Source: an uncultured Myxococcales bacterium (GTDB lineage Bacteria > Myxococcota > Myxococcia > Myxococcales > Myxococcaceae). From it: a DNA stretch of 64,000 nucleotides. The position numbers and the translations under genes are program-made. The stretch is from the NCBI GenBank assembly GCA_937980205.1, contig CALJKW010000079.1:248001-312000 (forward strand), given 5' to 3'. The stretch's first letter is position 1; each line of letters starts with the position of its first letter. Shown piece by piece: positions 17,751-26,789 of this stretch. The notes below the pieces were generated by a model. The model saw only the letters and a program-made list of their open reading frames with translations, did not search any database and was not told the origin of the DNA.

Positions 17751-17787
17751 ACGGGGCGTCCGGGAGACCGGGCGCCCCGTTTTGTTA
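17751..17787 (+). terminator. Strong intrinsic terminator
   Basis: A 13-bp stem (17751-17763 with 17768-17780, one T-G wobble) closes a GAGA tetraloop and is followed by TTTTGTT. It ends the NTF2-like transcript 23 bases after the stop codon. Confidence 0.92.
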
Positions 17788-17803
17788 GAGTGCGCTTTCG
17801 CCA

Positions 17804-18274
17804 GTGCTGCTCAGCCTCTACGTCCGCACGACGCTCGCCCTCGCCGAGCTCCCCAACATCCCGGGCATGCCCGGCTACAAGCCGGACTACCAGCGCCCGA
17901 CGAACTCGGCGTCGCCCGAGTACATCGAGCTGCTCGAGCGGAACACGCACATCATCTACCCCGTGCTCGCGGTGCTGGTGCTGGTCGTCCTCGCGGCGGG
18001 AATTCTCCAGGCGTGGAAGACGCAGGACCTCGACGGCCTGCAGAAGGCCGAGTTCAAGCGCGAGATCATCATGGAGCTGCGCAAAGAGATGCTCGGCTAC
18101 ACCGCCGAGTCGCTCGCGCGCAAAGTGAAGCTCGAGCCGCTGAAGCTCGTGCGCCTGCTCGAAGAGATGCAGAGCGAGGGCATCATCAGCTCGACGACGA
18201 ACACGCAGCGCCTGACGACGTGGCGGCTCAAAGGCGTGGGCGCCAGCGGCACCCCCAGGGGCGCGTCGCGCTGA
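17804..18274 (+). CDS. Membrane-anchored winged-helix-like protein
   Basis: 156 residues from GTG 17804. Residues 1-45 are polar and Pro-rich, with IPGMPGYKPDY; a TM segment lies at about 50-69; after it, residues 80-145 form helices ending in a beta-wing-like SEGIISSTTNTQRLTTWRL, the shape of a winged-helix DNA-binding domain (MarR/GntR-like scale). The N-terminal part would be outside and the winged helix inside, a ToxR-like arrangement turned around. It has no Shine-Dalgarno and follows a strong terminator, so the start and promoter are uncertain. Function unknown. Confidence 0.72.
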   Translation: MLLSLYVRTTLALAELPNIPGMPGYKPDYQRPTNSASPEYIELLERNTHIIYPVLAVLVLVVLAAGILQAWKTQDLDGLQKAEFKREIIMELRKEMLGYTAESLARKVKLEPLKLVRLLEEMQSEGIISSTTNTQRLTTWRLKGVGASGTPRGASR

Positions 18275-18400
18275 GCCGGCTCTGACCGTCCCTGTACCGG
18301 TACCCGGTCACGTCCCCTTCCACGAACCCGGGCCCGTCGAGTCGTTCACGTGGGCGTCTGCGTCCCCGAAAACACCGTCCCCGGCTTTTTCCGTCCCGCC

Positions 18401-20128
18401 TCAGGGCAGGTAGCGCACCACCGCGGTGATCGGCACGTCGACGCGCGGCGCATACGGATCGCTGGTCGAGACCCCGGCGAAGATCTTGTACGTGGTGGTC
18501 GCGAGCGGGCAGTTGCCGCCGTCGCCCGCGCAGCCGACGAAGATCCGTCCGAGGGTGCGCTGGCCGCCGCCGCCGTCGAGCGTGACGGGCAGCATCGGCT
18601 GCATGCCCGGCGCCCACTGGAACCGCGAGCAGCTGCTGAACTCGTTGGCCACCTGCGCGGGAGTGCACTGCTGCAGCAGGCTGCCGCCGTCGGGCAGCGC
18701 GTTCGTGAACTCCTCGTAGAAGTCGACGGCGGTCACCTGCACCGGCGCCGCGCCCTCGTTGGACACGAGCTCGACGGGGATGGGCGCGCTGAGCGGCACG
18801 TCGGCGGGCTGCCCCGCCTGGCCGATGTTCACCGGCTTCGGCTGCACCGACGGCAACAGCGACGTGCCCGTCAGCGTCGCGAACAGCGTGCCCGGCATGC
18901 GAATCGGCATGGTGGTGACCGGGTCCTGCCGCGTCCAGATGACGCGCGCCTGGTCGGCCGCCTCTGCGCGGCAGGCCGACTGCGCGCGGTAGGTGATGGT
19001 GACGGGCATCGACTCCCACGGCCGCGGGGCCATCTCGTTCGCCGGCAGCGGCATGGTCGCCACCGTGACGCTCGCCGGGAAGCCGCCGTCCGGCACCGGC
19101 GCCGCGTTGCTGAACTGGAAGTCCCACGTCGACTCTCCGCCGTCGCAGCGCCCGCCCGGGTAGATGTACGGCGTGTACTGCGCCGAGTACGGAATGGGGA
19201 TGTTGCCCTCGTTGCGGAAGTACATGCGGCCGCTGCGCTGCCCGTTCTGCGGCGTGCAGGCGTTCGGCCCGCTCGCGTAGAGCCGGTTGTCGCAGAGCGC
19301 TCCGAAGTTGAGCGTGAGCGACGTGGTGATCGAGTCGGTGCAGCGCTCCATCGCCTCGTCGTCGAACTTGAAGCACATGCGCGGAATCGCCTGCGTCGCG
19401 CGGCCGGTGATCGGCACGGTCACGCTGCCGCCGTACATCGCGTCGATGTCGATCACGACTGCGCCGGTGATCGCGCCCATCTGCGGCACCATCGGAGCGA
19501 ACGTCACCGGCACCGTCGCGCTGCCCCCGGCGGGGATCATCACGTTCGTGAACGCCGTGAAGTTGCCCGTCACCGCCATCGGGTTCCCGGTGATGCTGGC
19601 GCCGCGCACCGGCAGCGCGTTGCCGCCCGCGTTCGTGAGCGTCAGCATCAACGTCTTCGACTCGCCGACGTAGACGTCCATGAAGTTCAGCGACGCCGGA
19701 GTCGGCCGCGCCACCGCCGTCACGCCCTGCCCGGCGAGCTGCAGCGTGTAGGTCATGCGCGAGGGGTCGTTCGACGTCAGCGTCACGGTGCCCGTCACCC
19801 GCTGATCCGGCACCGTCGGAGTGAACGTCAGCTCGAGCTGCCCGTCGTCGCCGGGGTTCACCTCGAACGGCAGCGTCGACCCGACGCCGAACTCCGCCGG
19901 CGTCGTGTCGGCCATCGAGATCGACAAGAGCGCCGTGCCGCTGTTGCGAATGCGCACCGTCTGCTTGCCGGTGATGTTCACCTGCACGAAGCCGAAGTCG
20001 ACGCTCGTGCGCTCGGCGGCGCTCATGTCTTCGAGCACCTCGAGCTGCGGGGCCAGCGGGCGCGGCGGAGGACCACAGCGGCACGCATCGACCGCGAGCA
20101 GAGCCACGGCCAGGAACAGTCTCCTCAT
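18401..20128 (-). CDS. Lipoprotein with choice-of-anchor-D (ASH-like) domains
   Basis: 575 residues. Signal peptide MRRLFLAVALLAVDAC, Arg at position two. Residues about 40-130 and 140-240 are tandem choice-of-anchor-D domains: VDFGFVQVNITGKQTVRIRN and LNFMDVYVGESKTLMLTLTN are the standard opening strands. A longer Cys-containing region follows (CFKFDDEAMERC, CDNRLY, CTPQN) and another beta domain closes the protein. Such proteins are common, probably structural or adhesive, on myxobacterial surfaces. The ATG is set by an excellent Shine-Dalgarno (AGGAGATT). It follows gpsA after 11 bases and could be cotranscribed. Confidence 0.87.
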   Translation of the reverse strand: MRRLFLAVALLAVDACRCGPPPRPLAPQLEVLEDMSAAERTSVDFGFVQVNITGKQTVRIRNSGTALLSISMADTTPAEFGVGSTLPFEVNPGDDGQLELTFTPTVPDQRVTGTVTLTSNDPSRMTYTLQLAGQGVTAVARPTPASLNFMDVYVGESKTLMLTLTNAGGNALPVRGASITGNPMAVTGNFTAFTNVMIPAGGSATVPVTFAPMVPQMGAITGAVVIDIDAMYGGSVTVPITGRATQAIPRMCFKFDDEAMERCTDSITTSLTLNFGALCDNRLYASGPNACTPQNGQRSGRMYFRNEGNIPIPYSAQYTPYIYPGGRCDGGESTWDFQFSNAAPVPDGGFPASVTVATMPLPANEMAPRPWESMPVTITYRAQSACRAEAADQARVIWTRQDPVTTMPIRMPGTLFATLTGTSLLPSVQPKPVNIGQAGQPADVPLSAPIPVELVSNEGAAPVQVTAVDFYEEFTNALPDGGSLLQQCTPAQVANEFSSCSRFQWAPGMQPMLPVTLDGGGGQRTLGRIFVGCAGDGGNCPLATTTYKIFAGVSTSDPYAPRVDVPITAVVRYLP

Positions 20129-20139
20129 CTCGAATCTCC

Positions 20140-21141
20140 TCACATCGCCTCGGCCTTGGGCGTACGCGTCATCAAATCCAGCACCGCCTGCTTGGGGTTC
20201 TTGCCCTCGTAGGCGATGAGGTACACCTGATCGCAGATCGGCAGCTCGACCCCGGTCTTCTTCGACAGGTCGCGGGCCGCCCGGGCCGTCTTCACGCCCT
20301 CGGCCACCTGCTTCATCTCTTTGAGCACGTCGTCGAGCTTCTTGCCCTGCCCCAGCGCGAGGCCGACGCGCCGGTTGCGCGACAGCTCGCCGGTGCACGT
20401 GAGCACCAGGTCGCCCATGCCGGCGAGGCCCGACAGCGTGAGCGGGTTCGCGCCCATGCGCACCGCGACGCGGGTGATCTCGGCGAGGCCGCGCGTGATG
20501 ATTCCGGCGCGCGCGTTGTGGCCGAAGCCGAGGCCGTCGGCGATGCCGGCCGCGATCGCGATCACGTTCTTCAAGCTGCCGCCGACCTGCACTCCGACGA
20601 CGTCCGTGGTCGTGTACGTGCGGAAGGTCTCGCACGTGAAGATCTTCTGCGCGCGCTGCGCGAGCTTCTCCCAGCGCGCCGCGATGGTGACGATGGTCGG
20701 CATGCGCAGCACCATCTCCTTCGCGAACGACGGGCCCGAGAGCACACCGACGTACGGGTGCATCTCTTCCGGCAGCACCTGCTCGAGCACCTCGGTCATG
20801 GTGAGCAGCGTGTCGTTCTCGATGCCCTTCGCGACCGTGATGATGGGCACGTGCTTGGGCAGGTACGGCAGCGCCTTGCCCACCAGCTCGCGCGTGGCGT
20901 GCGACGGCGTCGCGACGATGATGATGTCGGCGTCCTTCGCGGCCTGGTCGATCGCGGTGGTGCCGACGATGCGGTCCGAGAGCTTGAGGCCCGGCAGGTA
21001 ACCCGCGTTCTCGTGCGTCGCGTTGAGCGCGTCGATCGCCTCCGCGTCGCGCCCCCACAGGTGCACGAGCTCACAGTTGTTCGCCAGGACGCTGGCGACT
21101 GCGGTTCCGAAGGACCCAGCTCCATACACGCAGGCTTTCAT
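20140..21141 (-). CDS. gpsA: Glycerol-3-phosphate dehydrogenase [NAD(P)+]
   Basis: 333 residues, the usual length. N-terminal dinucleotide motif GAGSFGTA at 7-14, substrate-site GGSLKNVIAIAAGIADG, and the NARAGIITRGLAE and GLAGMGDLVLTC blocks are all diagnostic. It makes sn-glycerol 3-phosphate from dihydroxyacetone phosphate for membrane phospholipids, in the cytoplasm. The sequence looks intact. A surface lipoprotein gene follows after 11 bases; upstream (plus-strand right) 140 bases separate it from the next gene. Housekeeping; no odd features. Confidence 0.97.
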   Translation of the reverse strand: MKACVYGAGSFGTAVASVLANNCELVHLWGRDAEAIDALNATHENAGYLPGLKLSDRIVGTTAIDQAAKDADIIIVATPSHATRELVGKALPYLPKHVPIITVAKGIENDTLLTMTEVLEQVLPEEMHPYVGVLSGPSFAKEMVLRMPTIVTIAARWEKLAQRAQKIFTCETFRTYTTTDVVGVQVGGSLKNVIAIAAGIADGLGFGHNARAGIITRGLAEITRVAVRMGANPLTLSGLAGMGDLVLTCTGELSRNRRVGLALGQGKKLDDVLKEMKQVAEGVKTARAARDLSKKTGVELPICDQVYLIAYEGKNPKQAVLDLMTRTPKAEAM

Positions 21142-21258
21142 CGCCCCGCGTGCCTAGCACAGGTCCCCAGCCCGGAATATTCGCCGGTCGCGTAGCGAGG
21201 CCGACGAGCTGTCACAGGCGTGCTTGAACAGCCCGTCGAGGAGCGCAGCGGGGAAGCG

Positions 21259-21278
21259 CCGGCCGCAGCAGCGGCCGG
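21259..21278 (-). terminator. GC-rich hairpin after an outer-membrane-type gene
   Basis: CCGGCCGC and GCGGCCGG pair perfectly around an AGCA loop, 3 bases after the stop of the 21282-22148 gene on the minus strand. No T-run, so termination is uncertain; the remaining 117 bases up to gpsA show no other signal. Confidence 0.4.
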
Positions 21279-21281
21279 GGG

Positions 21282-22148
21282 CTAGATGCTCGTCACGAGG
21301 CCGACAGAGCAATTCGGCATCACGATCGAATCTCGCGACCGCCCGTGCACGTCGAGCCCCAGCAGGAACACGAACGACGTCTTCGCCGACAGGGGCATCT
21401 CGGCGCCGGCGCGAATGAGGCCGTTGTGGCCGAGCTGCACCGACGCCGGCACGCCGCCGAGCGGCGCGTCCTGAAACGGCTCCGTGTCGAACGTCAGCAG
21501 GTACGACAGCTGGAGGAACAGCCGGGCCGCGCGCGGGTGATCGCTCTGGTAGCTGAAGACGATGCCGGGCATCACGTTCCCGTTGCGCCGGCCGGTGAGC
21601 CACCGCGGGCCGCGCGTGTCGACCGACGCGCGCGTGGTGAAGAAGGCCGGCCCGCCCTCGATGACCGCCGCCATGTTCCAGTTCGCGCTGCGGAAGAAGT
21701 TCACCCGCACGCCTACGAGCGGGTGGTTCATCATCCCGTAGAAGCTGTCGAAGCCGATCGCGAAGTCGATGCGCTCGGCGAGGCCCAGCGCGAGGCGAAT
21801 GCCGATGAGCGGGAAGCCCAGGTAGATCATCTGCCCGCGGCCCCACTGCCCGAGCGAGCGCCCGCCGAACATGCTGACCGTGTTCGGCTCGAGCGTCGGC
21901 CGCGTCGCGCGCGCCGTCGTGGGGGCGCTGCTCACCGCGCGCGAGTCGGAGACCGCAGGAGTGCGCGGCTCACTCGGCGCAACCGCGGGTGCCGGCGGAG
22001 GCGCCGGTGGCGGCGGCGTCTTACCCGCCTGCTCCGCGGGCATCGCGTTCCACTCCTGCTCCGGGTTCGTCTCAGGGTCTGCGGCAGGAGTCTGCGCAGA
22101 CGCAGAGAGCGCAAGCACCACCGCGAACGCCGTCACGGCTCGAAACAT
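21282..22148 (-). CDS. Secreted, probably outer-membrane beta-barrel protein
   Basis: 288 residues with a Sec signal peptide (MFRAVTAFAVVLALSASAQ). Residues 20-90 are Pro/Ala/Thr-rich and unstructured (PPPPAPPPAPAVAP). From about 95 onward, alternating strands with turn residues and aromatic girdles (RIDFAIGFDSFYGMM, VRVNFFRSANWNMAAVI, LFLQLSYLLTF) suggest a small beta-barrel, ending NCSVGLVTSI without the classical C-terminal Phe. Nothing identifies its substrate. It stands between gpsA and a terminator, transcribed alone on the minus strand. Confidence 0.82.
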   Translation of the reverse strand: MFRAVTAFAVVLALSASAQTPAADPETNPEQEWNAMPAEQAGKTPPPPAPPPAPAVAPSEPRTPAVSDSRAVSSAPTTARATRPTLEPNTVSMFGGRSLGQWGRGQMIYLGFPLIGIRLALGLAERIDFAIGFDSFYGMMNHPLVGVRVNFFRSANWNMAAVIEGGPAFFTTRASVDTRGPRWLTGRRNGNVMPGIVFSYQSDHPRAARLFLQLSYLLTFDTEPFQDAPLGGVPASVQLGHNGLIRAGAEMPLSAKTSFVFLLGLDVHGRSRDSIVMPNCSVGLVTSI

Positions 22149-22220
22149 GCGGGCACCCTATCAAACACCACAGGCGTCGCCCCACTCGGCGAAGCCGCAA
22201 ACACGCAGAAGCGGCGCCCG

Positions 22221-22260
22221 AAAACACGAAGGGCGGGAGCCTTCATCGAAGGTCCCGCCC
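22221..22260 (-). terminator. Intrinsic terminator of the YVTN lipoprotein gene
   Basis: Reading the minus strand, GGGCGGGA-CCTTC-like arms (22253-22260 and 22248-22252 against 22231-22238 and 22240-22244, one bulge) close a 3-base loop and run into TTCGTGTTTT. It begins 30 bases after the stop codon at 22290. Confidence 0.8.
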
Positions 22261-22289
22261 TCATCGGCTTCAGAGACCGGCCCTGAAGC

Positions 22290-24320
22290 TCACAACGTCT
22301 TGAGGTAGTCGACCAGGTCGAGGCGCTCCTGCGGCGTCAGGTCACTCGTGTTGCCGTGCAGGTTGCCGCCGCCGACCTCGAGGCGATCGAGCAGCGTGCC
22401 GGCCTTGCCGTTGTGCAGATACGGCGCCGAGCGCGCGAGGCCGCGCAGCGACGGGGTGTTCAGCACGCCCGTGCTGGTGCCGACGTTCGCCATCGTGTCG
22501 TTCGTCAGGTACTGGCCGACGTGGCACTTGCTGCACTCGGCCTTCCCGTAGAACACCGCCTGGCCGCGCAGCTGGCCATCGGTCAGGCCCGTCGCGCGGA
22601 GGTTCGGGTTCTCGGGAGCCGGCTCCGCCTCGAGCCACAGGTCCATCTGCCGCACGAGGTTGGCGTCGGGGTTCGCGCCGCCCATGCGCGACACGACCGT
22701 GTGGGTCATGAACGCCTGGAAGTTGTCGTGCTCGCCGTTCCAGTGCAGCGGCTGCGTCTTCGTGGTGTGACGGCCGACGAGCGTCGGGGTCTGGCGCGCG
22801 CCATCCGGGAACATCCACACGTGGCCGTCGTCGCGGCCCTCGAGGTGGCAGGTGCTGCACGCGACGTGCGTCGTCGCGCTCGACATCTGGGTGCTCATCG
22901 CGTCGAAGAAGAACCGGCGCCCGATGACCGCGTCCGCGTCGAGCGTGTCCTTGAGACCCACGTCGATGGTCTTCTTCACCACGACGTCGCTCATCGGGCC
23001 GCCCTGGTCGTTGCCCAGGCGGACGATCTTGTGATCGAACTGGTTGTACACGTACGCGCGGCGACCATCGCGGGTGAGCGCGATGCCGTCGGCGCCCGAG
23101 TTCAACGCCGGGTTCTCGCTGACCGACACCACCGCGCGGAACGAGTTGCCGCTGCGGTTGAAGTCGTTCGCCTCACCGTCGGCCGCCTGGCGGCGCCAGA
23201 CCGGCATGACCGCGACGTTCGAGGTCTCTTTGTTGACGACGTACAACCAATCCCCGGAGGGGTCGATGGCCGCAGCCGACGGGCCCTGCACCGCCTGCGT
23301 CGAGACGGCCGGGCCGCCGAAGCCGCTGAACGTCGAGATGCCCATCGTGGTCGGCGGATAGTCGACCTCGGTCGCGTTCATGCCCGTCGAGGCGCAGTTC
23401 GTCAGGTCGTCGGTCTTCGGCGCCGTGGCGTTCGCGCCGGTGTCCATCGTCACGATGCCGGCGGTGGCGACCGCGCCGATGTTGCAGGGGCCGCCCGCCG
23501 AGTAGTAGCCGCCCGAGCTCGACGGCCGGCGCGTGATCTCGTCCTCACGCGCGAACACCGTCGGCACGAAGGCGCGGGTACCGTCCGGCGTCACGACGAC
23601 GTCGGTCATCGCGCGCGCCTTGAAGCTCGAGAACGAGCCGCCGAACGAGCTCGTCCCGTCGGGGTTCGAGACGCGCGTGCGGTTGACGTTGTCGTAGAGG
23701 CCGGTCGTGCCGCCGTTGATGACCTCGCCCGTCTTGAGGTTCACCTCGACGACGTCGGCGCCCTTCTCGTTGCCGCGGTACTGCGTGATGAGCGCCTTCT
23801 CGTTCGACACGAGCGCGATCGAGCGCGGCTCGGCGCCGACGTTCGTCTCGTACTTCACCTCGAGCGTCTCGGTGTCGATCGCCTGCAGGATGCCGTGATC
23901 CGACGTGTCCTTCGCGGTCGCGCTCACGACGTAGAGCGTCTTGCCGTCGAAGCTGACCGCCATGCCCGTCGGGTCGGCGCCGGTGGCGATCTCCGTCGAG
24001 GGCGCACGCTCGCCGGCGCGGATCACCGAGACCGAGCGGCTGCCGCGGTTCGCGACGTACAGCGTGTCATCGGAGCCGACCGCGAGGCGCATCGGGCGCG
24101 CGCCGACCTTCACGTCATAGAGCTTCGTGTCCGTCGTGGTGTCGATGACCGAGACGACGCCGTTGTCGCTGTCCGCGGCATACAGCCGCGAGTCGTCGGT
24201 CGAGAGCGCCAGCGAGCCGGAGGCCGTCGAGTTTCGCTGTTGCTGCGTGCTGCCGCAGCCCGTCGTGACCAACGCCGCCACCGCTCCGCCAACCATCAGT
24301 CCCTTTTTCAGCCAACCCAT
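22290..24320 (-). CDS. YVTN beta-propeller lipoprotein with di-haem cytochrome c domain
   Basis: 676 residues. Lipoprotein signal ends in LVTTGC. Residues about 25-400 hold YVTN-type propeller repeats (RLYAADSDNGVVSVIDTT, TLYVANRGSRSVSVI, WLYVVNKETSNVAVM). The C-terminal 220 residues are like cytochrome c peroxidase MauG: two haem sites, CSTCH and CSKCH, and the typical LRGLARSAPYLHNG near the end with a distal-ligand region. The two-domain plan is found in surface redox proteins of delta-group bacteria. ATG 24320 has a perfect Shine-Dalgarno (AAGGAGG). Likely periplasmic or outer-membrane electron transfer; the oxidant is unknown. Confidence 0.9.
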   Translation of the reverse strand: MGWLKKGLMVGGAVAALVTTGCGSTQQQRNSTASGSLALSTDDSRLYAADSDNGVVSVIDTTTDTKLYDVKVGARPMRLAVGSDDTLYVANRGSRSVSVIRAGERAPSTEIATGADPTGMAVSFDGKTLYVVSATAKDTSDHGILQAIDTETLEVKYETNVGAEPRSIALVSNEKALITQYRGNEKGADVVEVNLKTGEVINGGTTGLYDNVNRTRVSNPDGTSSFGGSFSSFKARAMTDVVVTPDGTRAFVPTVFAREDEITRRPSSSGGYYSAGGPCNIGAVATAGIVTMDTGANATAPKTDDLTNCASTGMNATEVDYPPTTMGISTFSGFGGPAVSTQAVQGPSAAAIDPSGDWLYVVNKETSNVAVMPVWRRQAADGEANDFNRSGNSFRAVVSVSENPALNSGADGIALTRDGRRAYVYNQFDHKIVRLGNDQGGPMSDVVVKKTIDVGLKDTLDADAVIGRRFFFDAMSTQMSSATTHVACSTCHLEGRDDGHVWMFPDGARQTPTLVGRHTTKTQPLHWNGEHDNFQAFMTHTVVSRMGGANPDANLVRQMDLWLEAEPAPENPNLRATGLTDGQLRGQAVFYGKAECSKCHVGQYLTNDTMANVGTSTGVLNTPSLRGLARSAPYLHNGKAGTLLDRLEVGGGNLHGNTSDLTPQERLDLVDYLKTL

Positions 24321-24580
24321 CGAACGCCTCCTTGTGCTGCATGAAGTGCTGACAGCTACCCCTGACGTGCGCGTCGCGCCGAAGCCGGGACGGCGCGCGT
24401 CAAACGACTGAATTGTGGCCTTATTCAACCCCAGGCCGTTCCTAATGTGCAGCCCCTGTGCCTTAGGTCCACTGAATCGACCTGAATCTCTGGTCTTAGT
24501 TGCCGGCCTACATCACCCCGATCGGGTTCCGCCCTTAGACGATTGCCCTTCCAACTTCCGGCCAGTACACCGTCCCGTCG
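24321..24580. other. Divergent intergenic region, 260 bases
   Basis: Separates the minus-strand cytochrome lipoprotein from the plus-strand sensor kinase. It is less GC-rich than the flanks and must hold both promoters. I see TTGACG at 24398-24403 on the minus strand without a good -10, and no clear sigma-54 pair. Three CTTAG words at uneven spacing are the only other pattern. Confidence 0.5.
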
Positions 24581-26116
24581 ATGGCCCGTGGAGAGCCGAT
24601 CGAGCTCTTGTCGTTCCGGCGCACCTTTGCGCTGCTGATTCTGCTGGTCGTGGTGCCGTCCGCGGGACTCTCTGGTTTCGGCGTCCTCGCGATCATCAAC
24701 GAGCGCGCCGCCGTCGAAAAACGGCTCGAGGCGGTCTGGACCGGCCGGCTCGCCACCATCGCCCAGCGCCTCGCCACCTCGCTCGGCACGGTGCTGGTGC
24801 GCGTCAGCGACAAGGGCCTCGAGCTCGAGACGCGCTCAGGTGAGCGCCTGTCCGACACGGGCTTCGTGCTCGGACCGGGCGGGTTCACCAGCGACGATCG
24901 CCGGCTCGAGGCCGCGCTGGGGCCGCTCGCCAGCGAGCTCGCCGACCTCCCCGAGCGGACGATCTTCTTCTCCGTCACCACGCCGCAGCGCACCTGGCTG
25001 CTCGCCGCCCAGAAGCGCGGCGCCGGCGTCGTCGGCACCAGCATCGCGCCGCGCGTGCTCGACAACCTGATCTCCGAGGCCGCCACCGGCGTGGCGCCGG
25101 CCTCCGAGCCGGCGACGTTCGCGCTGCGCCCCGTCAAGCGCGACGTCCAGGAAGGCGGAGGCCTCATCGGCCGCATCGCCGCCGGCGTCGCCGACGTGAA
25201 AGAGGGCGTGCTCGGCCCGCGCGAGCTCGCGAGCCTCGTGCTGCCGACGCCGCTCCACGACTTCCGCATGGTCGCGCTCGCGGTCGGCGAAGACCCCGTC
25301 GTCCAGAACAGCGCCCGCAACCGCACGCTCTACGGAGTCCTGCTCGGCGTCTTCTACCTGACGCTCGCGATCGGAGTCGTCTACACGGGCCGCACGCTCT
25401 ACCGCGAGGCGAGGCTGTCGCGGCTGAAGACCGACTTCGTGTCGCTCGTCAGCCACGAGCTGCGCACTCCGCTGACGTCGATTCGGCTCTTCATCGAGAC
25501 GCTCGAGATGGGCCGCGTGCAGGACCAGGCCCAGCAGAAAGAGGTGCTCGGCATGCTGTCGAAAGAGACCGCGCGCCTCTCCGCGATGATCGAGGGCGTG
25601 CTCGACTGGGCGCGCATCGAGAGCGGCCGGAAGAGCTACGACCGCAAGATCGTGCCGGTGAACGACGTCGCCCAGGCCGCGCTCGACGCGTTTCGCACGC
25701 AGCGCATGGGCGCGAAGATGTCGCTCGACGTGCAGCTCGGCGAGAACCTGCCCGAGGTCGAGGTCGATCGCGACGCCGTCGCGGGCGCCCTGCTCAACCT
25801 GCTGCAGAACGCGTGGAAGTACAGCGGAGAGGACAAGCAGATCGCGCTGACCGTTCAGCCCGAGGCGCGCGGCGTGCGCATCGACGTGCGAGACAACGGC
25901 ATGGGCATCCCGCGCTCGGAGCGGAAGAAGATCTTCGACCGGTTCTACCGGGTCGACAACCTGCTCACGCGCCAGACCGAGGGCACGGGCCTCGGGCTTT
26001 CGATCGCGCAGCGCATCGTGCAGGCGCACGGCGGGCGCATCTCGGTGGAGAGCGAGCCCGGGAAGGGCTCGACGTTCTCGGTGTTCCTCCCAGCAGCGAG
26101 GGCCAACCATGGGTGA
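24581..26116 (+). CDS. Sensor histidine kinase
   Basis: 511 residues. TM segments at about 14-38 and 250-270 flank a periplasmic sensor of some 210 residues with no known motif. Cytoplasmic part: H-box SHELRTP with phospho-acceptor H292, N-box NLLQNAWKYS (N410), G1 DNGMGIP (438-443), F-box near FDRFYR, G2 GTGLGLS (468-474). No HAMP is evident. It overlaps the response-regulator gene by eight bases, so the two form a pair. The ATG has no Shine-Dalgarno, and the mRNA leader is unknown. Signal unknown; the divergent cytochrome lipoprotein is a candidate target. Confidence 0.93.
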   Translation: MARGEPIELLSFRRTFALLILLVVVPSAGLSGFGVLAIINERAAVEKRLEAVWTGRLATIAQRLATSLGTVLVRVSDKGLELETRSGERLSDTGFVLGPGGFTSDDRRLEAALGPLASELADLPERTIFFSVTTPQRTWLLAAQKRGAGVVGTSIAPRVLDNLISEAATGVAPASEPATFALRPVKRDVQEGGGLIGRIAAGVADVKEGVLGPRELASLVLPTPLHDFRMVALAVGEDPVVQNSARNRTLYGVLLGVFYLTLAIGVVYTGRTLYREARLSRLKTDFVSLVSHELRTPLTSIRLFIETLEMGRVQDQAQQKEVLGMLSKETARLSAMIEGVLDWARIESGRKSYDRKIVPVNDVAQAALDAFRTQRMGAKMSLDVQLGENLPEVEVDRDAVAGALLNLLQNAWKYSGEDKQIALTVQPEARGVRIDVRDNGMGIPRSERKKIFDRFYRVDNLLTRQTEGTGLGLSIAQRIVQAHGGRISVESEPGKGSTFSVFLPAARANHG

Positions 26117-26789
26117 GAAGCAGCGGATTCTCGTCGTCGAGGATGACCTGTCGATCCTCACCGGCGTGTCGATGAACCTGAGGTTCGAGGGCTACGAGGT
26201 CGAGCAGGCCCAGGACGGGAAGACGGGCCTGCAGAAGGCCATCGACCTGTCCCCCGATCTCATCGTGCTCGACATCATGCTCCCGCAGATGAACGGGCTC
26301 GAGGTGATGAAGGAGCTGCGCGCCCGCGGCCGCGAGACGCCCGTCATCGTGCTCTCGGCCCGCGGCCAGGAGCCCGACAAGATCCTCGGCCTCAACCTCG
26401 GCGCCGACGACTACGTGGTCAAGCCGTTCGGCCTGCAGGAGCTGCTCGCGCGCATCAAGGCCGTGCTGCGGCGCCAGTCGCGCGAGCAGGAGCCCGTCGC
26501 CTTCGACGACGTGAAGGTCGACCTCGCCGCCCGCACCGTCACCAAGGCCGGCCAGCCGGTGTCGCTCACCGCGCAGGAGCTCAAGCTCTTGTGCCACTTC
26601 GCCTCGAACCCCGGCCGCACCTTCAGCCGCGACGAGCTGCTCGCCGCCGCGTGGGGCTACGGCTACGAGGGCACGACGCGCACGGTGGACAACTTCGTGT
26701 CTCAGCTGCGCGGGCGCTTCGAGAAGGACGCGAACCAGCCGCGGCACTTCGTCACCGTGCGCGGCATGGGCTACCGCTTCGACCCGTGA
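26109..26789 (+). CDS. OmpR-family response regulator
   Basis: 226 residues: receiver with acidic pocket E11-D12-D13, phospho-acceptor D55 (LIVLDIMLP), switch Ser in VLSARGQ and K105 in VVKPFG, then a winged-helix domain with the family ending TRTVDNFVSQLRGRFE...VRGMGYRF. It is cotranscribed with the sensor kinase upstream. Its stop touches the stop of the convergent FHA gene with no bases between, so transcripts must collide or overlap there. Confidence 0.95.
   Translation: MGEKQRILVVEDDLSILTGVSMNLRFEGYEVEQAQDGKTGLQKAIDLSPDLIVLDIMLPQMNGLEVMKELRARGRETPVIVLSARGQEPDKILGLNLGADDYVVKPFGLQELLARIKAVLRRQSREQEPVAFDDVKVDLAARTVTKAGQPVSLTAQELKLLCHFASNPGRTFSRDELLAAAWGYGYEGTTRTVDNFVSQLRGRFEKDANQPRHFVTVRGMGYRFDP

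Noticed and set aside
18275..18400. Possible terminator between convergent genes (ACCGG-TAC-CCGGT at 18296-18308)
   Set aside because: The stem is only five bases and no T-run follows; the 126-base gap otherwise shows nothing.
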